NCBI GenBank assembly: GCA_023055505.1
Contig: JALIRH010000043.1
Coordinates: 1,560,001 to 1,624,000 of the forward strand
Length of the DNA stretch: 64,000 nucleotides
Origin: Callipepla californica brunnescens
Taxonomy: Eukaryota; Chordata; Aves; Galliformes; Odontophoridae
Reading direction: 5' to 3'
Part shown: positions 50,214 through 62,125 of the stretch, one piece after another
Layout: each line of letters begins with the position of its first letter
Position numbering within the stretch: the first letter of the stretch is position 1
Notes under the pieces: model-generated
The model's database searches: none
What the model was told of the DNA's origin: nothing
Seen by the model: the letters and a program-made list of their open reading frames with translations, nothing else
Position numbers and translations under genes: made by a program

Positions 50214-51760
50214 GTTGCCCGGGGGGGGGGGGTCTCCCACCAGCTGCCGGGCAGAGCAGAGCCCAGCATCACCACGGCCCCCCCCCCCCAGCGCGTGGGG
50301 AGCGCGCAGATGGCAGCGGGCGCTCCTCGGGATTACGGAGCGCGATGGAACCGCAACCACAAATCTCCTTCCCACCAGGCACGTACGCTGTCTTTTCAGA
50401 GACCCCCCCTCCTCTTGCCCTCCCTCGCACCCCCACTCTCAGCTTCCCGGGGCTCTTTCCGTACCCGGTGCCCCAGGTGCACCCTGACTGTGCCCCACAC
50501 ATGGGCGCTGTGGGGCATCCGCACCCCGATCCCCGCACTCAGCACCGAGCACCGACACCCCCGCAGCGTTCCCGTCCCCGCGTGTCACCCACCCGCGCAG
50601 CCCCACGGCCGCGGCGGGGCTCTGCGGGCCGACACGTACCGTTAGCTGCGGCGTGGCTGCGCGGCGGAGCCGTGTCCCCCCCGGCGCTCCCTCATCCCCG
50701 GCACAGAGCGGCTGCGGGAACGGTGGGTGCTGCGTGCGGGGCTGGGCGGACCCCCCTCCTCCTCCTCCCCTCCCCCTCCCTGCCCCGGGCTTCTCCCCTC
50801 CGGGGTGGGGTACGGATTTTCGGGTGGGGTTACGGAGGGATGCGGAGATGGAGGGATGCTGGGAGGCGTGGATGCGGGAACACTGAGATGCGGGGACTAG
50901 AGATGCCCGTGCGTGGGGCTGCGGGCCCAGAGGGACGTAGCTGCGGGGGCAGAGGAAGGTGGGGACGCGGGGCTGGAAAGCACGGGGGCCGTTCCCGTCA
51001 TCCCCCCCACCCAGAGCCGCTCCTTCCCGGCTCGGCCGTGCCACCCCCAGGCGGCCGCCGTCACTGCACCGCGCCCGTCCGCCCCGCACCCCGCGGGGAC
51101 CCCCGCCCCGCATCGCATCCGCTCCATCGCACGCGTACCCCTCCGTCCCACCCCTCCCCCTTCATCCCCCCCCCCCCCCCCTCCCGGCCCCATTACCGAG
51201 GTCGGGACCCCCTCCTGCACTCGCAGCGGTCCCTGTGCTGCTCCGCTGGATCAGGATCCGCCCGGAGCGCTGCGGGGATGGGGGAAACCGCGCCGGGGGC
51301 GGACCCCCGGAGCGCCGCAGCGGATCTCGGTCCCCCCCCGACCCCCCCGAGGAGCGGCGTTGCCCGGTGCGGCCGCACGGTGCCGCCGTCCGCCACGGGA
51401 TGGGAGCGGAGGGGGCGGTGGGGAAACGGGAGGGATAGGGGTGAGGGGATGGGGACGGAGTAAGGATGGGAGGAGGGCAGGGAGGGGGCTGGGGAAGGAT
51501 TGGAGAGGGGTGGGGCGGGATGGGGCCGGGCACGGAGCGCGATCAGGGATGGGGATGGGGGCAGGATGGGGTAGGAACGGGGAAAGAGTCGGGGATGGGG
51601 CCAGGACCCACAGCCAGGGCACCCCGGAGGGCTTTGCATTGCCCACCGTGGGGGGAGATGACCCTCGTGCGCGTACCCGAGACGGGACCGCGGGGCAGCA
51701 GCACCGGCTCCGGTACCCAACGCGCTCCGGGAATCCCAGCAGCGCTCCGCTGCCCTCTCC
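50214..51760 (-). promoter_or_regulatory. CpG-rich promoter region of the CaMKIV-like gene
   Basis: High GC with many CpG extends from the start codon to about 51760, and no TATA box is obvious. The long overlapping reading frames here (up to 581 codons) run through poly-C and poly-G and have no recognised domain. The start site cannot be placed. A G-rich GGGATGGGG-like stretch lies at 51400-51600. Confidence 0.55.
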
Positions 51761-54700
51761 CCGTCAGCAGCTGACACCGAGGCCGCAATCCCGTGCACCC
51801 CCGCAGGTGCACGAAATACAGAACCGCGGAGCTTCGTGGGGCCGTGGGCTGATGGGAGATCCCGGGGGTGATGCTCAGCTCTGACACGACGCGGGCAGAG
51901 CCCCAGGAAAGGCTGCCCCACTAAGGTCGGCGGGTGCGAGGTGTTCTCCTTGCCGTAGGCTCGACCCACTCAACTCACTGCATCTCGCTTTTGAAAGGGA
52001 TGCTCTTAAAGGGAGTGACCCGAGGGAGTGAATTCACTCCGCACCATCCTGCCAGCACAGTCTCCCTTTATCCACCCCAAAAAGAGCCCTCTGCGCTCGG
52101 AGAGTGGAGGCAGCTCCTCATCATCCCACCGCCACGTACCGAGGGCACTGTGCTCTGCCCACCCCCTCCACACGCAGCCCCCCACTTTGACCCACGGCTG
52201 GATGGAGCCGGAGCCCAGGTCCCCCCAAAAGCAGCCGAGGAAGGCCCGGTGCCACCTGCAGACACAGGGCTGCCGGAGCCTTTTGTCTCCAGCAAAGGAA
52301 TTAATTCTTTCTCTCTCTCGTTACGCCGGAATATAAAACTCATTTTAGCTCAGCATTAAACGCAGGAGCCTGAAATCGGTTTTTAACATCCCGGGAAGCC
52401 TTTCCCTCCTTCTCTTCAGCCCAATCTCTTCTGTCTCATCGCACCTCTGACGATGTCTCAGTGAACCCCGAGGAGGGGGAACCCACCCGGGGCTGCCGGG
52501 GGTCCCCTCCTGCCCTGAGTGGGGGGTGGGGGACCCCCAGCTCACCCCACCCCACAGCCCCGGGCAACGGCAGCACCAGGAGAGCAGCAGCCCGGTGCCT
52601 CCCGCCGCCGCTGAGCGATGCTCAATTGTTTGGAACCGAAAATGGAAATTAATACATACTGTTAAAGTCCCCCCGGCATCCCCACCCTCCCCAGCGCCGC
52701 TCGCCTCGTTAATTGAATGGCACCGAGCAAATGAGGTCAGAGCTCACTGCAGCCAGACAAGGACGCGGAGCACACCGACAGCGGGCAGGTCTGGCTGCCG
52801 AGCTGCGTTTGCATTCCTGCCAGCAACCGCTCATTAAAAACCTAAAAGACGGCGTAAGCATCCCGGCAGGGACGCGTGCTCCGAGGACCCTCCTCTCCCG
52901 GACACGTCCGAGGAGGGAGCGGGCGGATGGGGACGCGGTGCGACCCTCGGGGTGGGCTCAGGTCTGCCCGAGTTCCCCCCGTCCCACAGCTCCCCTCTTT
53001 GTCTGAGGGCTGTGGAGTGCTGGAGTGCCTCAGTTTCCCCAGCAGAGCAGCACAGAGGGCACCGAATACCCCCACTCAGGGACCACCCCCCTCCCCCTCG
53101 GGGATGCTCTCGGCTCTGCTCCCCCTGCCCCATCCCCTCCACGCTCCGCAGCCGCCTCAGGCTCCCACGTTTCCCTCCTGGAACAAAGGAAGCTCTTCCT
53201 CCACCCCACCTCACCCTCCCACTCCCCCACTTCCTCTTTCATTCCTTTTCCTCTCTCTTCTCTCTCTCTCTTATTTTTTTAAAGAAAGGAATGAGTTGTC
53301 TTCCCACAGATGTGACTAAAAGCACTCTGGAAATGTCAGCCACTGCTGGAAAGGGACCCAGATAACATTTAGCTTTAGGTAAGAGAGTAGATTTTCTCTG
53401 CACTAATTCATATTTATAAGCTCTCCTGTTCCCAGGGAGCGCGCGGCACTGATAGCACTTGCTGATTGCTAGTGAGCAGTGCAGGGAATTGTTTTCATAT
53501 CTGAGATTAAAGAGTGCTTTCTGCTCCCAGTGGCACCTGTGTATTTACGCTGGTCATTCTCAATTCGTTCTTATAAGATTAAGACTGGAAATGGGAAATG
53601 GTTATATAGTGCCGAGGTGGCAGTGAGGCTGACAGGGGCCTGGGGGGGGGGAAAAAAACCCCACTGGGGCCCTGAGAGCTCCTCTGGGGTTCCCCACATT
53701 GGCTGTAGGGACGGAGAGCATCGGACAGACGGTGGTGGATGGGGCAGAAGATTGATTCCCATTCCGATTCTTCGGCGCATCCCGGGCTCTGCGTCAGCTG
53801 ATGAAAAACAAACCAGTAGAGCTCTCCTCCTCCTCCCCGAGATCGAGGATTTGGGAACTTTTGGGGCTTCAGATTGTTTTCTCTCTGTTGTTTTTTTTTT
53901 TGTCATCGTTGTCGGATTCGTGTCTGCGGAGGGGCAGAGCAGATCTGGAACACGGGGAGAGGGAGAAGCACTGGGACACCCAGAGCCGGGGGAGGGAGAA
54001 GGGGAGGAGGCCGAGGGGGCAGCGGGAGGGGGAGCGGGGTGGAAAGGGAAAAAGGCGAAAGGAGAAACAAGACAATGGCAGAAGGCACCCCGGGGACTTC
54101 CTGAGAGCTTTTAGAAATTCAAAATACGCCTTAGAGCCTCAAAGCTGTGTCAGTCACAGCCCCGGCGCAGGGATCACGAAGGCTGCGGCCGAACAATACC
54201 GGATTGTGTGAGGAAGGTGGGAAATAGGGGGTCTCAGCGGCTCCGCTCACACCAGCGGTTCCGCTCGTCAAGCACGCGTTCCACATGAATCAATTCTGGA
54301 CAGTGCCTCGGCATAATCCCCTCCAGCCCCGCGATGACAACTTGAAGGAGAACTCCGCGCTGAGTGACAGCAGACGGAGCGCTGACAAGGAGAGGCCGCA
54401 GGACTTCCCTGCCCGGCCCCTTCCCCTCCTTTTCCCCCTCTTGGTAACTTTTCTGGCTGATGCTCACGTGCTGCGGACCCCCACCCGGCATCCCATAATG
54501 AGCTGAGTCCCCCCCACCTCACCCCAATGCTGCGGGCTCACACCCAGCTCTGCCCCACTCCCAGCTCCCTCTGGGGCTCTCTATAGGGAAGGCCCTGCAC
54601 TGCCCGTACAGCAGTGGGGGCAGGAGGAGGGCAGGAGCTGAGCATCCTCCAAGAGAAAAACCCTGCGTGAACTTTTTTGAGTGGGGAGAGAACAAAGAGC

Positions 54701-55420
54701 AGCACAGCCCAGGGCCAGGTGGGGGGGTCTGAGGTCAGCCAGGAGCCCCCTCCCCACTGAGGGATGGGGAGCACCTGAACCTCCAGCAGCAACAACTCAG
54801 CAGAACGGGACCCCGACACAGAGAGCCAGAGCTGCACAGCCCCAAGAGCCTGAGTGACCCCATTAACCGAGGGGGTGAGGCGAGGTGTGGCTCTGATAAC
54901 GCTCTGCAGCTGGCAACGTGTGTTTGCAGCTCAACTTTGTGGGGCTCCAGCACCTGGCCCAGCTCCGGGATGGGGTTAGGGGTGCCTGGGAAGCAATCCC
55001 CAAAGTGGGGCTGGGGATCCTGGTTGCAGCTGGGATCTGGTGGCCAGGAGGCACCGAGCTGCTCCGAGCTCATGGGGGACGATGTAACCACGCTCCTGCG
55101 GCCCTGGAGCTGTAAGATCCCATCATCACTTCCCCTGCACTCCTCTCCCGTCTGCCTCGTTAGGTAAACTGCGCGTTATTAATAACCACATCGAGAATAA
55201 AAAGGCGGTTTTGTCATCTCTGGTTCCCGTTCCTTTCTCGGGCTCCCTGCTCTGGTTCCACATCCCTGCTCGGGGAGGCGAAAGGTGTAGAAAGGAAACT
55301 AATTAAAAATTGCCAGTGTCTCCTGTCGGAGCATTTGGGTGCGTTCAGTGGTGAAAGACGCTCGTCTTGTTGCAAGGAAATCAATTTTACAGTTACAGGA
55401 GCAGAATAAATAGAGGTGGT
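51761..55420. other. Gene-free stretch with CNE-like islands
   Basis: No coding or RNA gene was recognised. AT-rich islands stand out at 52260-52400, 52610-52850 (GCCTCGTTAATTGAATGGCA, CTCATTAAAAACC), 53280-53600 (CTAATTCATATTTATAAGC, GTTCTTATAAGATTAAGAC), 54100-54200 and 55160-55400 (CGTTATTAATAACCACATCG, AAACTAATTAAAAATTGCC). A 16-base perfect palindrome, GGAGTGAATTCACTCC, lies at 52025-52040. Regulatory function is an inference from base composition. Confidence 0.4.
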
Positions 55421-56432
55421 GCGTTAAGGCAGGAGGGCTGGGGGGGGGGGGGGGGGGGACGGCGGGTGCTGTCCCTATGGGGTGCAGGGTGGGATGTCCC
55501 CTCCTGCCCCACTGAGCCCTTCTTGCTGCAGCCCTGCTCTGCAGCTCTGGTCCAGGAGAGCAGATCTCGGTGCCCAAAAGCAGCACGAGCCCCGCTCCCA
55601 TTAGGGATTCATTATCCATCGCCGCCGCGCTGCCTTTATTTGTGTCTCCTCTCTCCGCGGGCGTGCAGCTGGAACCTATTGGTTTCGTGCACAGTCGCAT
55701 TGTCTTTTTGGGGTCAGGGAAGTGGTAAACAAGGCAATTATCCCCTGCTGGGGGGGGGTTAACCGCCCGTCACCCCGAGCCGCTATCTGCACCCAGAAGT
55801 GATCGGTGCAGCCTGGGGGGGGTGGGCAGCAAAATGACTTCTGTGCCATCACACTGCTGCTGGGCAGGAGCGGCCGTGGGGCCGTCCTCAGCCCCCCCCC
55901 CACAGCCCCGTGGGATTTTCCTTTCTTCCCTCGTCACACCAGGACAGTTCCGATCCCTAATCCTCAAATTGTCCCTCGCCGGTTTTACATACAGCTCTAA
56001 GCTCCTCATAATGGATTTATTTCTTAAAAAAAAAAAAAAAAAATAGAAAGAAAAGAAAAAAGAAGGGAAGGAAATAAAAAGCCCTCTGTGGGTTATTAAA
56101 GGATATTTTTGTTTTAATTGAAAACTATTCTGAGCATCGGTGGAGTTCGGAGGGATGAGCCCCTTGCTGGCTGCTCCCGGTGTGTCCCTTTGGCTCCCCA
56201 CGTCCCCGGGTACTGCGGGACACAGTGCTGGGTGATGCCCTGAGAAGTGCAACATGGACTCGGCCCAGCCCTGCAGAGCAGTGTGCAGTGCCACTGCTAA
56301 TTGCGCTGCTAATTGCACTGCTAATTGCACCGATCTCCTTTCGGCCGAGCAGCCAAAAGTGGGAGCGTGGCTGCAGGGCCGGGATTGTCTCGCTGCTCTG
56401 CACGGGATTGGAATTGGAATGTATAGATTTGG
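55421..56432. other. Gene-free stretch with CNE-like islands
   Basis: No gene. A G-run lies at 55441-55458. Candidate conserved islands are 55600-55760 (GGATTCATTATCCATC, AACAAGGCAATTATCC) and 55915-56150, which carries a 17-A run and GATATTTTTGTTTTAATTG. A threefold repeat of GCTAATTGC lies at 56297-56327. Confidence 0.4.
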
Positions 56433-57310
56433 GGTGAGAGGGATGGGGGGGTGAGAGGGAGAGGGATATGGGGTGGGAGGGAGAGGGATGAGGGATGGGA
56501 GGGAGAGGGATGGGAGGGAGAGGGATGAGGGATGGGAGGGAGAGGGATATGGGGTGGGAGGGAGAGGGATGAGGGATGGGAGGGAGAGGGATGTGGGGTG
56601 GGAGGGAGAGGGATGAGGGATGGGAGGGAAAGGGATGAGGGATGGGAGGGAGAGGGATGTGGGGTGGGAGGGAGAGGGATGTGGGGTGGGAGGGAGAGGG
56701 ATGAGGGATGGGAGGGAGAGGGATGTGGGGTGGGAGGGAGAGGGATGAGGGATGGGAGGGAGAGGGATGAGGGATGAGAGGGATATGGGGTGGGAGGGAG
56801 GGAAATGGGATGGGAGGGAGAGGGATGAGGGATGAGAGGGATATGGGGTGGGAGGGAGAGGGATGAGGGATGAGAGGGATATGGGGTGGGAGGGATATGG
56901 GGTGGGAGGGAGAGGGATATGGGGTGGGAGGGAAAGGGATGAGGGATGGGAGGGATATGGGGTGGGAGGGAGATGAATGAGGGATGAGAGGGAGAGGGAT
57001 ATGGGGTGGGAGGGAGAGGGATGGGGAGTGAGATGGAGAGGGATGAGGGATGAGAGGGAGAGAGATAATGGGGTGGGAGGGAGAGGGATGTGGGGTGGGA
57101 GGGAGAGGGATGGGGGGTGAGATGGAGAAGGATATGGGGTGGGAGGGAGAGGGATGAGGGATGAGAGGGAGAGGGGTGGGGGTGGGAGGGAGAGGGATGG
57201 GGGGTGAAATGGAGAGGGATATGGGGTGGGAGGGAGAGGGATGGGGAGTGAGAGAGAAGGGGATGTCGGGTGAGCTGGAGAGGGATGAGGGATGTGAGGG
57301 AGAGGGATGC
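56433..57310. repeat. Purine-only minisatellite, about 880 bp
   Basis: A tandem array built of GGGATGAGGGATGGGAGGGA and GGGATATGGGGTGGGAGGGA units, with periods near 15, 22 and 37 bases. The plus strand contains almost no C and only scattered T. G-triplets recur every few bases, so quadruplex and triplex structures are likely. The long Ser/Pro/His frame on the other strand is an artefact. Confidence 0.95.
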
Positions 57311-59640
57311 AGAGCACTGAGTGATGCTGGTGGGGGAAGAACGAATGATCCCGACACCAGTGCCTTGCAGTGGTTGCAGCCCCCAAAAAGAGGAGCCCGG
57401 AGCAGAACGGAGCGCATCGATGGGACGCAGGCAGGCAGGGAGGGTTCCACTCAGCCTCGCTGTCCCTTCATTAGGATCCGTGCCACTCGTTTCCCTAATA
57501 ACCCACCTTGAAAGCTTTTGAGCACTTACAGCCCTGCTGAAGGCAGGAGCGTTTGCTGCAGGTTCTGCCGCCGTTCAGCTCCCGATTAGAGCCGGGCTCC
57601 GGCGGGGCGGCCTCGCTGGGGTTGGGCTATGGGGTCTGCACATCCAGGAGCTGCAGCACGCTGAGCTGTGCCGGTCCCACGCGGGACGTGTGCTGGGACA
57701 CGTGAGTGCACCAGTGCGTGCTGCGGTGTGCGTGTGCACGGCTGCGGGGCACCCATGCACCGTGGCACTGAGCATGTCTGCAGGGGACAGTGCCCCACTG
57801 CAGCCCCACGAGGGGACGTGGGACAGCTCTGCGTGACCCCTCGAGCAATGCGGGGTACCCCAGAGGTCGGGGGAGGGGTGGGGGGGGGGAAGGCAGCGGA
57901 GGAGCACGAGCTTAATTAAGTTGCTGAGAGCTTTCTTGGAGTTTGCTCCCTGCTTTTCCTTTTTTTTTTTTTTCCTTTTATTTTTGATTTTTTTTTTTTC
58001 GGTGAGAAGTTGCCTCGTTCAGGCGGTCTGGGGAGAGAGGAGGTCTCCGGGTGAATTAGCATTTATATAGCTGTGCCTTGCATTTCAAAACCCCCTTTAT
58101 CTCTATTAGCACCTAATAAAGACAGAGCTTTGCTCTAATTCATAATTATAGCGCTGGATGGAAATATTTGTGTTTCTATTCCCTGGGACTTCGCCTGAAA
58201 ACCCCTCAGACGATTTGGAGCCGGGTTTTCACTCCGAGCCCAAAACGTGGGGGGGTGGGGGGGGGGCACGGCTGTTCGCACGTGGGCTGGGTTGCACGAG
58301 GGGTGTTGGTTTCCACGAGGGCCCCACGGCCGTGGGACGGCACCCACCCACCGGCGCTGCCATCCGGCTCTGCTGCGGCCGTGCAAAAGGGAAAAAAAAA
58401 AGGCAAAAAAAACCCAACCCACCTCGTTGTGAATTCACGGCACTCCCCGACACAAATGGGTTTAAACTACCTTAAGTGTTTCAGCAGGGAACTGGCGCTG
58501 GCGGTGTAACACTGTATTACCGCAGCATTAGGAGTGAAGTATTGATCCTAATCCCTCGGTTCAAAAATAGGATTATCAGAAGGGGAGGGGAGGGAGGGGG
58601 CATTCGGGTGGGGGGACGCCCCATCCCCATCCCCACACCTGTCCCCATCCCCTTCCCCGTCCCCATCCCTGCAGCGAGGCAGCTCCTGGGTGCTATGGGT
58701 TCGTGCCCCCGGGGTCGGGAAGGGGCCGAGCGCAGTTTGGGTGCTGTGTGGGCACGGCCCTGGGATTCCTCCCCACCCCCCCTCGTGTGTCCCCGTGGCA
58801 GCGCCGGGGCTCGGCCGTTCCGTGTGGCTGTCTCCAGACACACATTTCCATTACTCGGCCTCTGCAAAGCCATCCCCCGATCGATAGCGGCGCCTTTATC
58901 CCCGATTGATCGATCGAGCGATGGAGCAGAGCGCTGCCAGGCCCGGGGCGGCCGCTCCCGTCCCCTCGGGGCTGAGCTGGGCCGGGGCCGCTGGGCTCGG
59001 GTGGGTTTGGGCATCTCATTGCCGTGCTCAGGGGAAGGGGCTGCGTGGATTCCTCTGCCCCTCGATCCTGCTCGGGCACAGCTCTCGTCTCACTCCTAAT
59101 CTCTTTTTTTTTTCCCCCCCCATTTAATCCCCTCTCTCCTCCCGGACTGCCTCTCCCTCTTCCTCCTCTTTTCTCCCTTCCCTCTCTCCCCTCCCTCTCC
59201 CTCCCCCCCCCCCCCCCCCTCCCCGCAAGACAAATTACCCTTAATGATATGCTGAAGGCCATGACACCCATGTTGTCTCTTTGTCATCCTTCGCGGTGCA
59301 GTGTGAAAAGATAATACAAAATGCGGCACTTATCTACAATTGAGAGCCAAGACAACTTGCTAATCCCTTAATAACGCTCCGGCGAGGGCCCCATTGGCTG
59401 ACGGCTCGGGGCTCCCGCGGCTGCATGCAAAATCGCTGCCAAGGTCTGGGCTGCGCCGTGCAGCGGGCAATGCCTGCGGGGACTGCGCTGCTCCGGGCCC
59501 CGAGCACAAGGAGCGCTGATGGGGGGGGTATCCGGGAGCCGTGGGGAGAGGGGACCCCGGTGGTATACGGCCGCATCCCTGCGGGACTCGTCCTGAATGC
59601 TACCCGTGCAAAACTCCGTCCCCCGATGGCTGTTGTGCCC
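57311..59640. other. Gene-free stretch with CNE-like islands
   Basis: No gene was recognised. Islands are 58020-58170 (GAATTAGCATTTATATAGC, CTAATTCATAATTATAGCG), 58425-58570 and 59225-59370 (CAAATTACCCTTAATGATAT, GATAATACAAAATGCGGC). T-rich tracts lie at 57958-58000 and a C-run at 59204-59218. Confidence 0.4.
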
Positions 59641-59659
59641 CATAAAGGGCACATCAGCT

Positions 59660-59980
59660 CCTACAGCATCCCTCACCTACATCATCCCTCACCTGCAGCA
59701 TCCCTTCACCTGAAGCATCAATGCACCTACAGCATCCCTTCACCTGCAGCATTCTTTCACCTGCAGCACCCCCTCACCTACAGCATCCCTTCACCTGCAG
59801 CATCCCTTCACCTACAGCATCCCTCACCTACATCATCCCTTCACCTGCAGCATCCCTCACCTACAGCATCCCTCACCTACATCATCCCTTCACCTACAGC
59901 ATCCCTTCACCTGCAGCATCCCTCACCTGCAGCATCCCTGCACCTACAGCATCCCTGCACCCCCTGCATCCCTGCTCCCA
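59660..59980. repeat. CATCCCTTCACCTGCAG minisatellite
   Basis: About 17 copies of an 18-19 base unit alternating CACCTACAGCATCCCTT and CACCTGCAGCATCCCT, degrading at the right into CTGCACCCCCTGCATCCC. Confidence 0.95.
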
Positions 59981-61689
59981 TGGCATCCCTGCTCCCATGG
60001 CCTGGCAGTGGGATTCTGGGTGCAGTAATCCTGACGTCCCCCCCGCCCCACTCCGCTGTGACGGACAGAAATTGCCACTTAATTTCCGGCTTCCTTTCCC
60101 CTTCCCCACCCCCGCTGTGATTTACTTCTCCCCGGAGGAGCCCAAAAGCTGTAAACACACTTTTATTTGTCAGTTGTATCCCTGCAGCCTGCAAGGCTGT
60201 TGAAAAGGTAATATATGATTTCAGTCCTCTTTGCTTGATGATGTCGGGATTAGGAGCCCTACATATTTTATAGAAACCTCTACATGATCTTCCTTTATAA
60301 ATCATTTAAATAGGAGTGTCTTTTCTTGGTGTGTGATATAAAATATTTACTGGAGTGGATGAAGGCTATTCATCCGTGTTTACCCTCCTGCCTACAACCC
60401 GGCTCCATTTACCAACATCCCAGCAAGGCCCACGGTGCTGGGGATGGCAGAGCTGGGGCTGGCGGTGCTGGGGCCGGGTTGGTGCACCGCACTGCTCCTC
60501 TTCACCGCCTCCAGGAACGGATTTGGTGCAGCAGTTCAGCGCATGGCATCCCGTGAGCCGTGCTCGCCTATCCATGATGGCATCGTTCTCCGCAACGCCG
60601 GCAGCTCCTTGTCCCTGTCCCCAGCCCCGCAGCAGCTCCCCGGCCATTAGCATTCATTGCAATTCTTTCCATTTGTTACCTGGCAGGGAAATGAAAACAC
60701 GTCGCTCCCCCCCAGCGGGGTGTTCCCCACGGCGAGCCCCAACTTTTCAATCATTTCTTGGCACCCGCCGTGGCAGAGAGCGGCCCCCCCGCCCCCCAGG
60801 CAGGAGCAGCGCTATTAAAAGCCTCGCCCAGGGGCATGTATTTTACATAAGACGCCGTGTACATGCTGTGCAACATTCAGGAGGATCATGCTGGAGCAAT
60901 TGGTCCGGATATAATGCCGGTTACCTTGAGGGAGAGCCAAGGGGGAGCGATGCTCGCTCGGTGCCGGGGGGGAGCGGTCCCCCCTGGGTTATAGGGGCTG
61001 CAGAGGCAGAGCCGCAGCCAACAGTGGGATGGGGACATGGGGGTGGGGGCCCTCTGTCCTTCCAGATGCGGAGCCCCACTCCTTCCCCCCTGCTCCATGG
61101 GATTGAGGGGAGAGGAGAGGAGGGGAGGTGGGAGTCGGGGGGGGAAACGATGCGCAGCTCAAGCACCGAACTCAATGTCTAGTGGCCTGAAAAGTTTCAT
61201 TTCCTGCTGGCGAGGGCCCTGCAGAACGGCATGTAAAGGAGCTGCGGTGCCTGTACACAATTACACACCCGGCTGCCTTATTTCATGGAAATCAATGGCC
61301 GCAGAGGGACGGCGCGTCAGGGGCTCTGCGGCACAGCGCGGTGTCGGTCCCCCCCCCCGCCGTGCGTGTCCTCACCCCATGTCCCATCGGTGAGCAGCTC
61401 CGTGTCCCCATCCGTGCGGTGCTGGTCCGGAGCTCAGCTCTGCCCGCTTCACATCTCGTGCTATTTCCATAAATCATCCCCTGAGCAGGTGTTTTCCTGG
61501 GTGCTCGGCAGCCGGCAGCTTGTTCCAGGGACGGCCGTGGCTGTATCACTTGTAGCTATCAGGAGATAAGCATGGGGATGGGGGGGGGGATGGGGGGACG
61601 AAGCACAGATGTGACAACTGCAGAGCATGAGGAGCGAAGATGTGGAGGGGAGGAGGGGGGGCACAGAACAGCGGCAGAGACCGGGAGGG
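59981..61689. other. Gene-free stretch with CNE-like islands
   Basis: No gene was recognised. The most striking island is 60115-60350, about 235 bases of AT-rich, nonrepetitive sequence (GGTAATATATGATTTCAGTC, ACATATTTTATAGAAACC, TAAATCATTTAAATAGG). Others are 60640-60700, 60830-60930 (TTTTACATAAGACGCCG, GGATATAATGCCGG) and 61170-61300. Regulatory role is inferred only from composition. Confidence 0.4.
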
Positions 61690-62125
61690 AGCAGTGAGCA
61701 TGGGGACAGGGTCAGGGGGATGAGGTCAAGGGGATGGGGTCAAGGGGATGGGGTCAGGAGGATGGGGTCATGGGGATGAGGTCATGGGGATGAGGTCAAG
61801 GGGATGGGGTGAGGAGACATAGTCATGGAGATGGGGTCAGGGGGATGAGGTCTTGGGATTGGGGTTAGGGGGATGGGGTGATGGAGACGAGCTCAGGGGG
61901 ATGGGCTCAGGGGGATGGGGTCAAGAGGATGGGGAATGGGGTCGGGAGGATGGAATCAGGGGGATGAGGTCAAGGGGATGGGGTCATGGGGATGAGGTCA
62001 AAGGGATGGGGTCAAGAGAACGGGGGACACGGTCAGGAGGATGGAATCAGGGGGATGGGGTCAAGTGGATGGGGTCATGGGAATGGGGTCATGGGAATGG
62101 GGTCATGGGGATGAGGTCATGGTGA
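61690..62125. repeat. GGGGATGGGGTCAAG minisatellite
   Basis: About 28 copies of a 14-16 base unit of the form GGGGATGRGGTCANG, with single-base variants. It is G-rich on the plus strand. Confidence 0.95.

Noticed and set aside
49718..51884. Frames of up to 581 codons upstream of the CaMKIV-like gene
   Set aside because: CpG-rich low-complexity sequence with overlapping frames on both strands, no splice structure and no known motif.
55770..57450. Ser/Pro/His-rich frames of 441 and 538 codons on the minus strand
   Set aside because: They are translations of the purine-only tandem array and change register with each unit variant.
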